A DNA stretch of 64,000 nucleotides, from positions 46,575 through 110,574 of the forward strand of contig JAPLMQ010000313.1 of assembly GCA_026386955.1 (NCBI GenBank). The letters are read 5' to 3'. The translations under genes were made by a program, and so were the position numbers. The notes under the pieces are model-generated. The model was given only the letters and a program-made list of their open reading frames with translations. It ran no database searches and was not told the origin of the DNA. The DNA comes from Planctomycetota bacterium. Lineage in GTDB: Bacteria; Planctomycetota; Phycisphaerae; Phycisphaerales; Phycisphaeraceae. Positions 24,777 to 33,235 of this stretch are shown piece after piece (position 1 is the stretch's first letter; each line of letters starts with the position of its first letter).

Positions 24777-25964
24777 ATGACCGCGATCGTGAAGCCTTCG
24801 ACCCTGCCCGTGCGCGAGGAAGTCTGCGGCAAGAGCTGGACCGACGAAAACACCGGCAAGCGCGTGCGCCAACTGGTCGACCTGCCCAAGGGATCGTCGG
24901 TGAACTACTTCCGCTTCCCGCGCCACCTGCCCGGCGGGTGGATGCTCGCCTGGGGCGAGCACGAGCATGGAAACCTGCTGACCATCGAGCCCGAAAGCGG
25001 CCGCGTCCGCCTCATCCCCGCCGACGGCGCCCGCTGGGGCGGCCGGCTGCGCGAGAGCGACGGACGGCTCTTCATCTTCAAGGACAAGAAGCGCGAGCTC
25101 TGGGCGATCGACCTGGTCGACGGCCCCACCGTCGGCAAGCCGTTCATGATCGCGAGCTGGCCCAAGGACGTCCCCGGCGACGTCACCGACATCACCTGCG
25201 ACGGCAAGACGCTGCTCTTCCACGAAGTCGAGCAGGACCTCGCGAAGCACCCCATCCCCACCACCAAGGACGTCGGCACGCTCTGGCACTATTTCAACCG
25301 CCCGCGCAACGGGCGCATCTGGGCCCACAACATCGAGACCGGCTCGACCACCAAGGTCCACGAGATCCACGGCATCGCCCAAAGCCACATCGACGCCTCG
25401 CCCGCCGACCCCACGCTCATCCGCTTCTGCCTCGACATGTACGACGCCTACGGGCAGCGCACCTGGACCATCCGCCTCGACGGCTCGGACTTGAAGCCCA
25501 TCCGCAAGCAGGAACACGGCGAACTGGTCACGCACGAGTTCTGGTGGGGCGACCCGAACTACATCGGCTACACCTTCCAAGACCGCCGGGGCGACGCGAC
25601 GATGGAGACGCTGCCGTGGGCGGAGTACTCCCCCCGCGCGACGCACCTGGGCATCGCCGACCTCTCCGGGCGCGAGGTCTACCTCTCCGACCCGCTCAAC
25701 AGCTACCACTCGCACATCTTCCGCTCGGAGGACGGCAAGTGGGTCTGCGGCGAGGGCACCGAGTGCAACAGCTTCGCCTTCGCGGCGAGGTTCTCCATGA
25801 GCGAGAAGCGCGTCGAAATGAAGGCGATGGCGACGATCCACACGCCCTACATCCCCTTCCGCGGACAGGGCGTGGAGACCGGCTTCTCGATCGACGGGAA
25901 GTGGCTGATCTTCAACGACGAGGTGAACGGGCACCGGCAGGTCTGCGCGGTGGAGTTGGATTGA
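24777..25964 (+). CDS. Oligogalacturonate lyase (PL22), second copy
   Basis: The 395-residue protein has the full family N-terminus (VKPSTLPVREEVCGKSWTDE) and, in the same order as the first copy, TDITCDGKTLLFHEVEQDL, ELVTHEFWWGDPNYIGYTFQ and LSDPLNSYHSHIFRSEDG. The catalytic His cluster differs (NSYHSH against NHYHTH), so the two copies may differ in activity or substrate. It lies 90 bases after the first copy, co-directional. No signal peptide is present. The ATG at 24777 is chosen over a GTG three codons upstream. Confidence 0.9.
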   Translation: MTAIVKPSTLPVREEVCGKSWTDENTGKRVRQLVDLPKGSSVNYFRFPRHLPGGWMLAWGEHEHGNLLTIEPESGRVRLIPADGARWGGRLRESDGRLFIFKDKKRELWAIDLVDGPTVGKPFMIASWPKDVPGDVTDITCDGKTLLFHEVEQDLAKHPIPTTKDVGTLWHYFNRPRNGRIWAHNIETGSTTKVHEIHGIAQSHIDASPADPTLIRFCLDMYDAYGQRTWTIRLDGSDLKPIRKQEHGELVTHEFWWGDPNYIGYTFQDRRGDATMETLPWAEYSPRATHLGIADLSGREVYLSDPLNSYHSHIFRSEDGKWVCGEGTECNSFAFAARFSMSEKRVEMKAMATIHTPYIPFRGQGVETGFSIDGKWLIFNDEVNGHRQVCAVELD

Positions 25965-26000
25965 GCGGGGGAATTTCGTCCTGTTCCCATCGCGCGAAGC

Positions 26001-26198
26001 CTGATCAGAGCCGGACACTGTGTGTCCGTTCTTCGGGCGAAAGCGGTACTCCGCTCGCGCGTCTTCATGGATGGACGAAATGTTCGAGCACACGCGGTGA
26101 TTCATCACCGAATCGTCCCCGTGGAATCGGCACGTCGCGCGCGGCGGATTACCGCCTAGCGCCCGATCGACGGACACACAGTGTCCGGCTCTGATCAG
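26001..26198. mobile_element. MITE-like inverted-repeat element, copy 2
   Basis: Both ends carry CTGATCAGAGCCGGACACTG followed by TGTGTCCG in perfect inverted match over 28 bases, then similar inner arms containing GCGGTACTCCGC and GGCGGTAATCCGCC. The inverted match even continues outside the ends (GCGAAGC on both flanks). The element fills the gap between convergent lyase and glycosyltransferase genes, and its right end supplies the glycosyltransferase stop codon. No coding capacity is evident. Confidence 0.75.
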
Positions 26199-27634
26199 GC
26201 TTCGCCTGATGGATCATGGCCCGATCGCACCGCCTCGCCGCGGAGCAGCCGCGCCATCGGCTCCAAACACGTCGCCCACGCGTATCGCTCCTCGACGCGC
26301 CGGCGGGCGGCCTGCGCGATCGACCTCCTGAACTCCGGCTCGCGGAGCACGCGGGAGAGCGTGTCGACCCATTCCTGCGGCGTGTCGGCGACGAGCAGGT
26401 CGCGCCCGGGCTGGGCGTCGATCCCCTTCGCCGCCGGGCCTGAGCAGACCACCGTCCGCCCGGCCGCCATGCCCTCAAGCACCTTGTTCTGCACGCCGCG
26501 GGCCATGCGCAGCGGCGCGATCACCGCCGCCGAGCGGGCGAGGTAGACCCGCACGTCCGGCACCGCGCCGACCACCTCCACCCCCGGCTCGCGCCCCAGC
26601 ATCTGCACCGCGGGCGTGGGGTGCTTCCCGATCACCAGCAGCCGGACGTCGGGAATCACCGGCTTGAGCAGCGGCATGACCTCGCGGACGAACCAGACGA
26701 TGCCCTCGACGTTGGGCGCGTAGTCGAGCACGCCCACGAAGGCGATCGTGCGCGTCATCGGGTCGGGCGTGGGCGCGAAGTAGGCGAGGTCGACCCCGTT
26801 GCTCACCACCACGGGCGGGCGGGCCTCGGGGGCGCGCTGGCGGTAGACCTCCGCCTCGGCGGCGCTGACGAGCGTGACGGCGTCGAGCCGGTCTTGCCGC
26901 CCCGCCTCGATCGGCGACAGCCGGCGGGCCTCGAGCGCGTAGATCCAGCTCATCGGCGGCGAGCCCGTGGCGGCGTAGGTCTCCCACTTGAGGCTGTCGA
27001 CGTCGACCAAGTCGAGCACGTGGCGCGGCGAGGCGTGCGAGCGCCCGGCCGCGGGCGGCGGGCCGGGGGCCTCGGCGGAAACGACGTCGGGAGACGGGGC
27101 ACTCGATGCAGCCTCGGGCGCGAGCGACGCCGGCGTCTGTGTTGACGTTGCCGCGGGGACCAGCAGCCGGGCGTACCCGATCATGCTCGTGCAGATCGTC
27201 AGCACCGCGTCGAAGGGGTCCTGGGCATGCCAGCGGAGGATGGTGTGGGCGAGCCGGCGGCGGAAGAAGTAGGCGGGCGTCAGCGCCGAACCGGCGGCGG
27301 CGGCCATCACCAGCGCGCGGGCCTTGCTGTAGGTCGGGTCGATCGCGTCGATCGAGACGCGTCGGGCGTATTGCTGCAGGTGCTGCCGCTGCGCGAGCCG
27401 GACGACCTCGTCGCTGGTGCAGGCGACGGCGATGTCGAACGATCGGCTGAGGAACTCGAGGAGGTGGAACGCGCGGATGCGGTCGCCCCGGTCGGGCGGG
27501 TAAGGCACGCGGTGCGAGAGCAGCAGCAGCCGCGGGGCTCGGGGGCCCGACGCGCGTCCCCGGCCAGCGGAGGCGGCGGCGGACGACGCGCGATGGGAGG
27601 AAGGTTCAGGCATACGGCTGATGAATGGCCCCAT
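26195..27634 (-). CDS. Glycosyltransferase, PEP-CTERM/EpsH1-associated sugar transferase type
   Basis: The 479-residue GT4-like protein has LLLLSHRVPYPPDRGDRIRA near 36 and HLLEFLSRSFDIAVACTSD, the start pattern of the sugar transferases that accompany PEP-CTERM/exosortase exopolysaccharide loci (TIGR03087-like). The C-terminal domain has VGVLDYAPNVEGIVWFVREV and LRMARGVQNKVLEGMAAGR with the donor-site Glu. A Pro/Ala/Ser-rich insert of about 55 residues lies in the middle. No exosortase is seen nearby. The start is uncertain (27634 or 27613). The stop codon lies inside the MITE-like repeat end. Confidence 0.85.
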   Translation of the reverse strand: MGPFISRMPEPSSHRASSAAASAGRGRASGPRAPRLLLLSHRVPYPPDRGDRIRAFHLLEFLSRSFDIAVACTSDEVVRLAQRQHLQQYARRVSIDAIDPTYSKARALVMAAAAGSALTPAYFFRRRLAHTILRWHAQDPFDAVLTICTSMIGYARLLVPAATSTQTPASLAPEAASSAPSPDVVSAEAPGPPPAAGRSHASPRHVLDLVDVDSLKWETYAATGSPPMSWIYALEARRLSPIEAGRQDRLDAVTLVSAAEAEVYRQRAPEARPPVVVSNGVDLAYFAPTPDPMTRTIAFVGVLDYAPNVEGIVWFVREVMPLLKPVIPDVRLLVIGKHPTPAVQMLGREPGVEVVGAVPDVRVYLARSAAVIAPLRMARGVQNKVLEGMAAGRTVVCSGPAAKGIDAQPGRDLLVADTPQEWVDTLSRVLREPEFRRSIAQAARRRVEERYAWATCLEPMARLLRGEAVRSGHDPSGEA

Positions 27635-27728
27635 CGCACAGCGGCAAGGCCACTATACCACCGGCCTTGCGCAGGCCGAGGGAAATCGTCGCGGCGTTTC
27701 CGCGGGCTTGTCCGATCGCCCCTGGGCC

Positions 27729-27890
27729 GTGCCACACCGCAGCCGTAGACTGCTGTGTGCCGGTCGACCCTGAGGCACCATGTTTGCGATCGATCTGTTT
27801 CCTTCTCCTATGGGGCCGCGCGAAGAATCGCCGTGGACTCGGAGCACTCCGGCACTCCGCACATAGCAGCCTTCGGCTGCGATGTGGCAC
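27729..27890. repeat. Inverted repeat of a GTGCCACA-CGCAGCCG type
   Basis: The left arm (27729 onward, GTGCCACACCGCAGCCGTAG followed by ACTGCTGTGTGCCGG) and the reverse complement of the right arm (GTGCCACATCGCAGCCGAAG followed by GCTGCTATGTGCGG, ending at 27890) agree over about 34 bases with a few changes. Each arm also contains GCAGCC/GGCTGC self-complementarity. It lies in the 356-base gap between divergent genes. Confidence 0.6.
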
Positions 27891-27990
27891 GTCCTGCGTC
27901 ATGGCGCGCAGGCGATCCGCAAGCCCGCCCCGCCAGAGCGTAGAATGTCGACCCCTGCCCTCCGCAGGGCGACCCTCAAGGAACCCGCGC

Positions 27991-28935
27991 GTGGCCAAAT
28001 CCAACCGATCTCCGCGACGCAGCGCCGCAACTTCCGGGGCTTCCGGGGGCGCAGGCAAGAGCCGCGTCGTCCGCCTCGGGCTCGTGCAGCACGCCTGCCC
28101 GCCCTCCGCCGGCAAGCCCGCGAACCTCAAGACCGCCGTCGCGATGATCCGCGACGCCGCGGGGCAGGGCGCGCAGATCGTCGCCACCCAAGAGCTCTTC
28201 ATGAGCAGCTATTTCTGCCAGGTGGAGTCGGACAAGCTCTTCGCCCTGGCCGAGACGATCCCCGGGCCGACCACCGACACGCTCTGCGCCCTCGCGAAGA
28301 AGCTGCGCATCCACCTCACCGCCTCGCTCTTCGAGAAGCGCACCGCGGGCATCCACCACAACACGTCGGTGATGATCGACCCCGCGGGCAAAATCGTCGG
28401 CAAGTACCGCAAGATGCACATCCCCGACGACCCGCGCTTCTTCGAGAAGTACTACTTCACGCCCGGCGACCTGGGCTGGCAGGTGCAGGAGACCCCGCAC
28501 GCCAAGACCGGCATGCTCGTCTGCTGGGACCAGTGGTACCCCGAGGCCGCCCGCCTCACCGCGCTGCGCGGGGCCCAGATCCTCTTCTACCCCACCGCCA
28601 TCGGGTGGTACCACAAGGAGACGCCCTTCGACCGTGCCCAGCAGATCGACGCCTGGAGGACCATCCAGCGCTCGCACGCGATCGCCAACGGCGTCTTCGT
28701 CGCGGCGATCAACCGCGTGGGCGTCGAGGACGAACTGGAGTTCTGGGGCTCGAGCTTCGTGGTCGACCCCGGGGGCGTCGTCATCGCCGAGGCCTCGGGC
28801 AAGGAGCCGCAGGTGCTGCTGGCCGACTGCGACCTGGGGCGCATCGACGAGATCCGCACGGGTTGGCCGTTTTTCCGCGATAGGCGGATCGACGCGTATG
28901 GCGACGTGGTGAAGCGCTTCGTCGACCCGGCGTGA
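27991..28935 (+). CDS. aguB: N-carbamoylputrescine amidase-like carbon-nitrogen hydrolase
   Basis: The 314-residue nitrilase-superfamily enzyme has the catalytic triad Glu68 (VATQELFMSSYF), Lys141 (GKYRKMHIPDDP) and Cys178 (GMLVCWDQWYPEA). These blocks are typical of N-carbamoylputrescine amidase, which releases putrescine, CO2 and ammonia. The GTG at 27991 has AAGGA at good spacing; the frame is open far upstream but that part is unlike the family. The agmatine deiminase gene follows after 45 bases, which supports the assignment: together they turn agmatine into putrescine. Confidence 0.9.
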   Translation: MAKSNRSPRRSAATSGASGGAGKSRVVRLGLVQHACPPSAGKPANLKTAVAMIRDAAGQGAQIVATQELFMSSYFCQVESDKLFALAETIPGPTTDTLCALAKKLRIHLTASLFEKRTAGIHHNTSVMIDPAGKIVGKYRKMHIPDDPRFFEKYYFTPGDLGWQVQETPHAKTGMLVCWDQWYPEAARLTALRGAQILFYPTAIGWYHKETPFDRAQQIDAWRTIQRSHAIANGVFVAAINRVGVEDELEFWGSSFVVDPGGVVIAEASGKEPQVLLADCDLGRIDEIRTGWPFFRDRRIDAYGDVVKRFVDPA

Positions 28936-28980
28936 TTCCGCACTGACTAGATCCATCCCGCAAACCCACTCCGGCGCATC

Positions 28981-30045
28981 ATGCCCAAACATCCCCGCAC
29001 CGCCGTCGCCGCCGACCTCCGCACGCCCAAGGGCTCGGCCCGCTCGCTGGGCTACCGCATGCCCGCGGAGTGGGAGCCCATGGCCCGCGTCTGGCTGACC
29101 CCGCCCTACAACGACGAGACCTGGCCCGGCTGCCTCCCGCAGGCGCAGGAGCAGTTCTCCGCCTTCATCCGCGCGCTCCAGCCCCACGTCGAGGTCGCGA
29201 CGACGCAGGGACGCGGCATCGCCACCAACGACTCGTGGATCCGCGACTACGGCCCGATCTTCGTCGTGCGCAACGCCCCCGGTGACAAGCCCGCTGATGG
29301 CCCACTCCCCGCCAAGGCCGCCCACGACTTCCAGTTCAACGGCTGGGGCGGCAAGTACGAGGTCCGCGACCTCGACGACGTCGTCCCCCAGCACATCGCC
29401 CGCCAACTGCGCGTCCCGCTCTGGATCCACGACCTCGTGCTGGAGGGCGGCTCCATCGAAGTCAACGGCCTCGGCTCGGTGATGACCACCGAGCAATGCC
29501 TCCTCAACAAGAACCGCAACCCGCGCCTCACCCGCGCCAAGATCGTCGCCGAGATCCACGAGGCCCTCGGCACCCGCCACGTCATCTGGCTCCCCGGCGG
29601 GATCGTCGGCGACGACACCGACGGCCACATCGACGACATCGCCCGCTTCGTCTCGCCCAACACCGTCGTGGGCATCAAGGCCCCCAAGGGGCACCAGGAC
29701 TACGAAGTCCTCAACCGCAACTGGAAGGCCCTCGCCTCGGCCCGCGACCAGGACGGGAAGAAGCTCAACATCATCGAGCTGCCCGTGCCCGACCCGATCC
29801 TCTACAACTTCCCGGCAGACCGCTTCGGCCCCGGCGGGCTCAACCCCGTGCCGGCGAGCTACGCGAATTTCCTGATCGCCAACGGCGTGGTGGCGGTGCC
29901 CATCTTCGGGCAGAAGACCGACGACAAGGCCCTGCGCGTGCTGGAAAAGGCGCTGCCGGGGAGGAAGATCGTCGGCCTCCGCGCGGAGGCGCTGGTGGTC
30001 GGACTGGGGTCGTTCCACTGTCTGAGCCAGCAGGAACCGGTGTGA
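28981..30045 (+). CDS. aguA: Agmatine deiminase
   Basis: The 354-residue enzyme has the family blocks RMPAEWEPMARVWLTPPYND near 40, TNDSWIRDYGPIFVV, FNGWGGKY, VLEGGSIEVNG, WLPGGIVGDDTDGHIDDIAR and the C-terminal catalytic Cys347 (GSFHCLSQQEP). It converts agmatine to N-carbamoylputrescine, the substrate of the neighbouring amidase. It is cytoplasmic. No arginine decarboxylase is present in the window, so agmatine must come from elsewhere or from outside. Confidence 0.95.
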   Translation: MPKHPRTAVAADLRTPKGSARSLGYRMPAEWEPMARVWLTPPYNDETWPGCLPQAQEQFSAFIRALQPHVEVATTQGRGIATNDSWIRDYGPIFVVRNAPGDKPADGPLPAKAAHDFQFNGWGGKYEVRDLDDVVPQHIARQLRVPLWIHDLVLEGGSIEVNGLGSVMTTEQCLLNKNRNPRLTRAKIVAEIHEALGTRHVIWLPGGIVGDDTDGHIDDIARFVSPNTVVGIKAPKGHQDYEVLNRNWKALASARDQDGKKLNIIELPVPDPILYNFPADRFGPGGLNPVPASYANFLIANGVVAVPIFGQKTDDKALRVLEKALPGRKIVGLRAEALVVGLGSFHCLSQQEPV

Positions 30046-30054
30046 CGCGCGACG

Positions 30055-31464
30055 TCACGATCGACCAAACAATCCCTCTTCCTTCCGCTCCCCCTCCACC
30101 TTCCGCACGTATTCCTCGATGTCGTACTTCCGCTCCAAGCCCGACGCCGTCATGCTGCGCACCGTGCCGAACGCCTCGCGCGGGGTCCAGGGGCGGTCGT
30201 GCTTCCCGTAGCACCAGGCGACGCCCGCGAACGAGTTGGGGTCGCGCCCGTCGAGCTCGTACTTGTTGTTGAGCGCGAGCGTGAGGCGAAAAGCCTCGGC
30301 CGGGTCCTGCATCCATTCGAGGATGCGCTTGCCCCAATACATCCGCATGGTGTTGTGCATCTTCCCGGCCACGACCATCTCGTGCTGCGCCGCGTTCCAG
30401 TATTCATCGCGCGTCTCGCCCGCCTCGAGCTGCGCGGCGGTGTACGTCTCCTTCCGCGGCTTGCGGGCCTGCTCGGCCAACGTCGCGCGGGCCCAGCTCG
30501 GCAAGCATTCATAGCGGTCGTACTGCCTGTTGTAGTGGACAAAGTTGATCGAGAGCTCGCGCCTCACGATCAGCTCCTCGAGGAACCGCTCGACGCCCTC
30601 GGGCGACTTCCCCTCGTCGCGCACGCGCAGCGCGGCCTCGAGGGGCGAGATCTGCCCGAAATGAAGGTACGGGCTCAGGCTCGAGACGTGCTCGGCCTTG
30701 GGCTCGTTCCGCCCCTCGGCATAGACGCCCAGCGTCGTTTTGATGAATCGGTCGAGCAGCGCGCGGGCGCGATCAGGCCCGCCGATGTAACCCGAGACGC
30801 GCTTCACGCTGCGGTCAATCTTGAGCTTCGCGAGCAAGCCATCGACGTCCTGCGCGTCGAGCCCGTCGAGCTCGTTGAGGCGGAGGCCGAGCGAATCGCG
30901 CTTGAGCTTGACGGTCTCGAACGGCATGAGGAACGTCGGCAGCCAGCGATTGATGCGCGGGCGCAGCGTGCGGGCGGCGTATTCCTCCTTGTCCGAGGCC
31001 GTCTCGACCGGCACGACCGCGTCGCTCTCCACCTGCGTCATCGGGCAGGCGGCGAGCTGGGCCGCCTTCTCGCGCCAAGCCCGCTGCACGCGCAGGTAGC
31101 CGCGGTCGGCGACCAGCTCCGCCGCCTCCTTCGCCATCGCCGCCGCCGCGACGGCGGGGTCGGCATGCCGCAGCACGAACCGCACGCCCCGGGCCTCGAG
31201 CTCGCGGGCGGTCACGGCCAATCCCTCGAGCATGAAGGCGTAATGCCGCTCGTTCGCCTCGGGGTAGCCGTCGGTCAGGCCGAAGACGCAGACGACGGGG
31301 AGCCCGAGCGCGTTCCCGCGCTCGATGGCGAATTCCAGCGCGTGGTTGCACGTCGCCCGCTGCGAGGCCTGCATCCAGTAGAGGACGTATCGCCCCTTGC
31401 GCGGCGGGCCAGGCGTGAGGGCCTGCACGCGGTCGGGGTGGATGACGGAGGAGGCGGAGGACAT
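30055..31464 (-). CDS. Class II CPD DNA photolyase
   Basis: The 469-residue protein has class II-specific features: YWMQASQRATCNHALEFAIE near 28, SPYLHFGQISPLEAALRVRD near 263, and the FAD-binding C-terminal region with LINFVHYNRQYDRY-like (here SINFVHYNRQYD), GKMHNTMRMYWGKRILEWM and LNNKYELDGRDPNSFAGVAW. It repairs cyclobutane pyrimidine dimers using light. Length is normal for the class. It converges with the agmatine deiminase gene. No photolyase partner gene is adjacent. Confidence 0.95.
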   Translation of the reverse strand: MSSASSVIHPDRVQALTPGPPRKGRYVLYWMQASQRATCNHALEFAIERGNALGLPVVCVFGLTDGYPEANERHYAFMLEGLAVTARELEARGVRFVLRHADPAVAAAAMAKEAAELVADRGYLRVQRAWREKAAQLAACPMTQVESDAVVPVETASDKEEYAARTLRPRINRWLPTFLMPFETVKLKRDSLGLRLNELDGLDAQDVDGLLAKLKIDRSVKRVSGYIGGPDRARALLDRFIKTTLGVYAEGRNEPKAEHVSSLSPYLHFGQISPLEAALRVRDEGKSPEGVERFLEELIVRRELSINFVHYNRQYDRYECLPSWARATLAEQARKPRKETYTAAQLEAGETRDEYWNAAQHEMVVAGKMHNTMRMYWGKRILEWMQDPAEAFRLTLALNNKYELDGRDPNSFAGVAWCYGKHDRPWTPREAFGTVRSMTASGLERKYDIEEYVRKVEGERKEEGLFGRS

Positions 31465-31567
31465 GCGGAATCATCCTGGCGCGCGGGATGGCGCGTCCGA
31501 TGGTAGGGGGCCCGATTGGCGGAAGGTACAGGCGCCGACCGTATGCGAGTTTGCGGCCTGATGCTCG

Positions 31568-31921
31568 TCATGCCGCCGGAGGCGAGACACCCAACGAAAG
31601 ACAAATCGGCACGTCACGATCAGCGTGGGATGCCGCGACAAAGAGGACTTTGCCGTCGACGTTCCAAATCGCGAACGCGAAGACGCCCTGCTCGGGGATG
31701 GCTTCATTCTCCTCTTGGCCCATGAGAGCCGGCGCGCCCCAGACCGTCGCGAGTTCCGCCTGGATGCGGCTCACGTCGGCCGCGAACTCCTTGTAGAGAC
31801 GCTCAAACTCCTCAGGCTGAACGATCTCATCGAGGTCGAAGTCGCGGTGACGAAGGTATTCAATCCCGCCGTGATCCTGTTGGAGAAGCGCTTTCGCGAC
31901 AACGATCGATGAAGCGTTCAT
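31568..31921 (-). CDS. Small hypothetical protein, paralogue A
   Basis: The 117-residue product starts MNASSIVVAKALL with GGAG upstream. Its middle is helical and charged (PEEFERLYKEFAADVSRIQ), and the C-terminal half is GVFAFAIWNVDGKVLFVAAS followed by HADRDVP. The next gene upstream encodes a clear paralogue with the same order. I do not recognise the family. The layout (helical half, then a short beta sheet ending in a D-x-x-V-P turn) could suit an immunity or adaptor protein, but that is speculation. Confidence 0.7.
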   Translation of the reverse strand: MNASSIVVAKALLQQDHGGIEYLRHRDFDLDEIVQPEEFERLYKEFAADVSRIQAELATVWGAPALMGQEENEAIPEQGVFAFAIWNVDGKVLFVAASHADRDVPICLSLGVSPPAA

Positions 31922-31968
31922 TTGGTGCTCCGGAATTGAATCCTCGGAAATGCAATCGACGACTTTCC

Positions 31969-32325
31969 TCAACCCTCCGAAGGCGAGGTCCCCACCATCA
32001 GCAGGACGGGAACGCCTCTGTCCTCATGGGCAGCCGCGATGTACAAGCTCGTCTCGCCGACGGCCCAAACCGCAAAGCAAAAGACGCCATTGAGCGGAAT
32101 GACGTCGTCATCGTCCGTGCCGGTGCGGACCGGCTTGCCGTAGATCTTGGACAAGTCCTTCTGCGCTCGCTTCAGGTCGGCCGAAAACTCCTCGTGGAGG
32201 CGCTCCGTGAACTCGTCGTCGTGCGCCTCGGAGTCATCCTTGAATTCGTGGATGCGCACGAGTTCCAACCCGGGTTCTCCGTTCTCAATGAGGGTTTTTG
32301 CCAGATCGATCGGTGAAGTGCTCAT
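31969..32325 (-). CDS. Small hypothetical protein, paralogue B
   Basis: The 118-residue product starts MSTSPIDLAKTLIENGEPGL and shows FTERLHEEFSADLKRAQKDL, then GVFCFAVWAVGETSLYIAAA and HEDRGVPVLLMVG, aligning with the downstream paralogue end to end. GGAGA lies before the ATG. The pair arose by tandem duplication and has since diverged considerably (I estimate well under half identical by eye). It lies downstream of the PPK2 gene on the same strand, so it may be cotranscribed with it. Confidence 0.72.
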   Translation of the reverse strand: MSTSPIDLAKTLIENGEPGLELVRIHEFKDDSEAHDDEFTERLHEEFSADLKRAQKDLSKIYGKPVRTGTDDDDVIPLNGVFCFAVWAVGETSLYIAAAHEDRGVPVLLMVGTSPSEG

Positions 32326-32372
32326 GACATGTCTCCGGAAATGGATCATTGGATTGTAATCGGCGACCTTCC

Positions 32373-33188
32373 TCACACCACCTTGATCTTCCGCGGGTCG
32401 AACGAGACCCTCGGATACTCCAGCTTCATCGCCGTCAGCGTCTCGACCAGCACGCGCGAGACCAGCAGGTCGCGGAACCAGCGCGTCTCGCCGGGGATCA
32501 CGTACCACGGCGCGTCGCCGGTCGAGCAGCGCGACAGCGCCACCCCGTAGGCCTTCTGGTACTTGTCCCAGCGCTCCCGCTCGACCAGGTCTGCCGGGTT
32601 GAACTTCCAGAGCTTCTGCGGCGAGGCGAGGCGCTTGAGCAGCCGCCGCTTCTGGTACTCCTTCGAGATGTGGATGAAGAACTTCACGACGTGCGTCCCC
32701 TCGTCGCGCAGCATCCGCTCGAAGTCGTTGATGTGGTCGTACCGCTTCTCCCAGCGGTGGCGCGGCGCGAGCCCCTTCACGCGGGCGATCAGCACGTCCT
32801 CGTAGTGCGAGCGGTTGAAGACGCCGATGAACCCGCGCGGCGGCAGCGCGCGGTGGACGCGCCAGAGATAGTCGTGGGCGCGGGCCTCGTCGTTGGGGGC
32901 CTTGAAGCTCTCGACGCGCACGCCCTCGGGGTTGATCGCGGTGAAGACGTTGCGGATCGTGCTGTCCTTGCCCCCGCCGTCCATCGCCTGGAAGACCGCC
33001 AGCAGCGAGCGCGAGCCCTCGGCGTACAGCCGCTCCTGCAGGTGGAAGAGCTGCGTGCGCAGGCCCGCGACCTCCTCGGCGGCGTCGGCCTCCTGCAGCC
33101 CGCCGTCGTCGTCGGTGCGGAACTCGGCGAGGTCGACCTTCCCCTTCTTCCCGGGCTTCACGCGGTACGAGTCGATGTCGAGCTTCAT
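32373..33188 (-). CDS. Polyphosphate kinase 2 family protein
   Basis: The 271-residue protein has the PPK2 Walker A FQAMDGGGKDSTIRN near 66-80 and the conserved GVRVESFKAPNDEARAHDYLW, RALPPRGFIGVFNRSHYEDV and DGTHVVKFFIHISKEYQKRR-like blocks (here DEGTHVVKFFIHISKEYQKR). Such enzymes move phosphate between polyphosphate and nucleotides. Length fits single-domain PPK2. AAGGAGG precedes the ATG at 33188. A role in energy or nucleotide recycling is likely. Whether it prefers ADP, GDP or AMP cannot be read here. Confidence 0.92.
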   Translation of the reverse strand: MKLDIDSYRVKPGKKGKVDLAEFRTDDDGGLQEADAAEEVAGLRTQLFHLQERLYAEGSRSLLAVFQAMDGGGKDSTIRNVFTAINPEGVRVESFKAPNDEARAHDYLWRVHRALPPRGFIGVFNRSHYEDVLIARVKGLAPRHRWEKRYDHINDFERMLRDEGTHVVKFFIHISKEYQKRRLLKRLASPQKLWKFNPADLVERERWDKYQKAYGVALSRCSTGDAPWYVIPGETRWFRDLLVSRVLVETLTAMKLEYPRVSFDPRKIKVV

Positions 33189-33235
33189 GCGGCCTCCTTG
33201 TTTCGACGCAGGCACATCGCGACATCAGCGCCGCT

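Noticed and set aside
23556..26177. Long open frame on the reverse strand, about 870 codons, across both lyase genes
   Set aside because: It runs over two well-supported forward genes plus a repeat and has the same low-complexity composition; no domain or ribosome binding site supports it.
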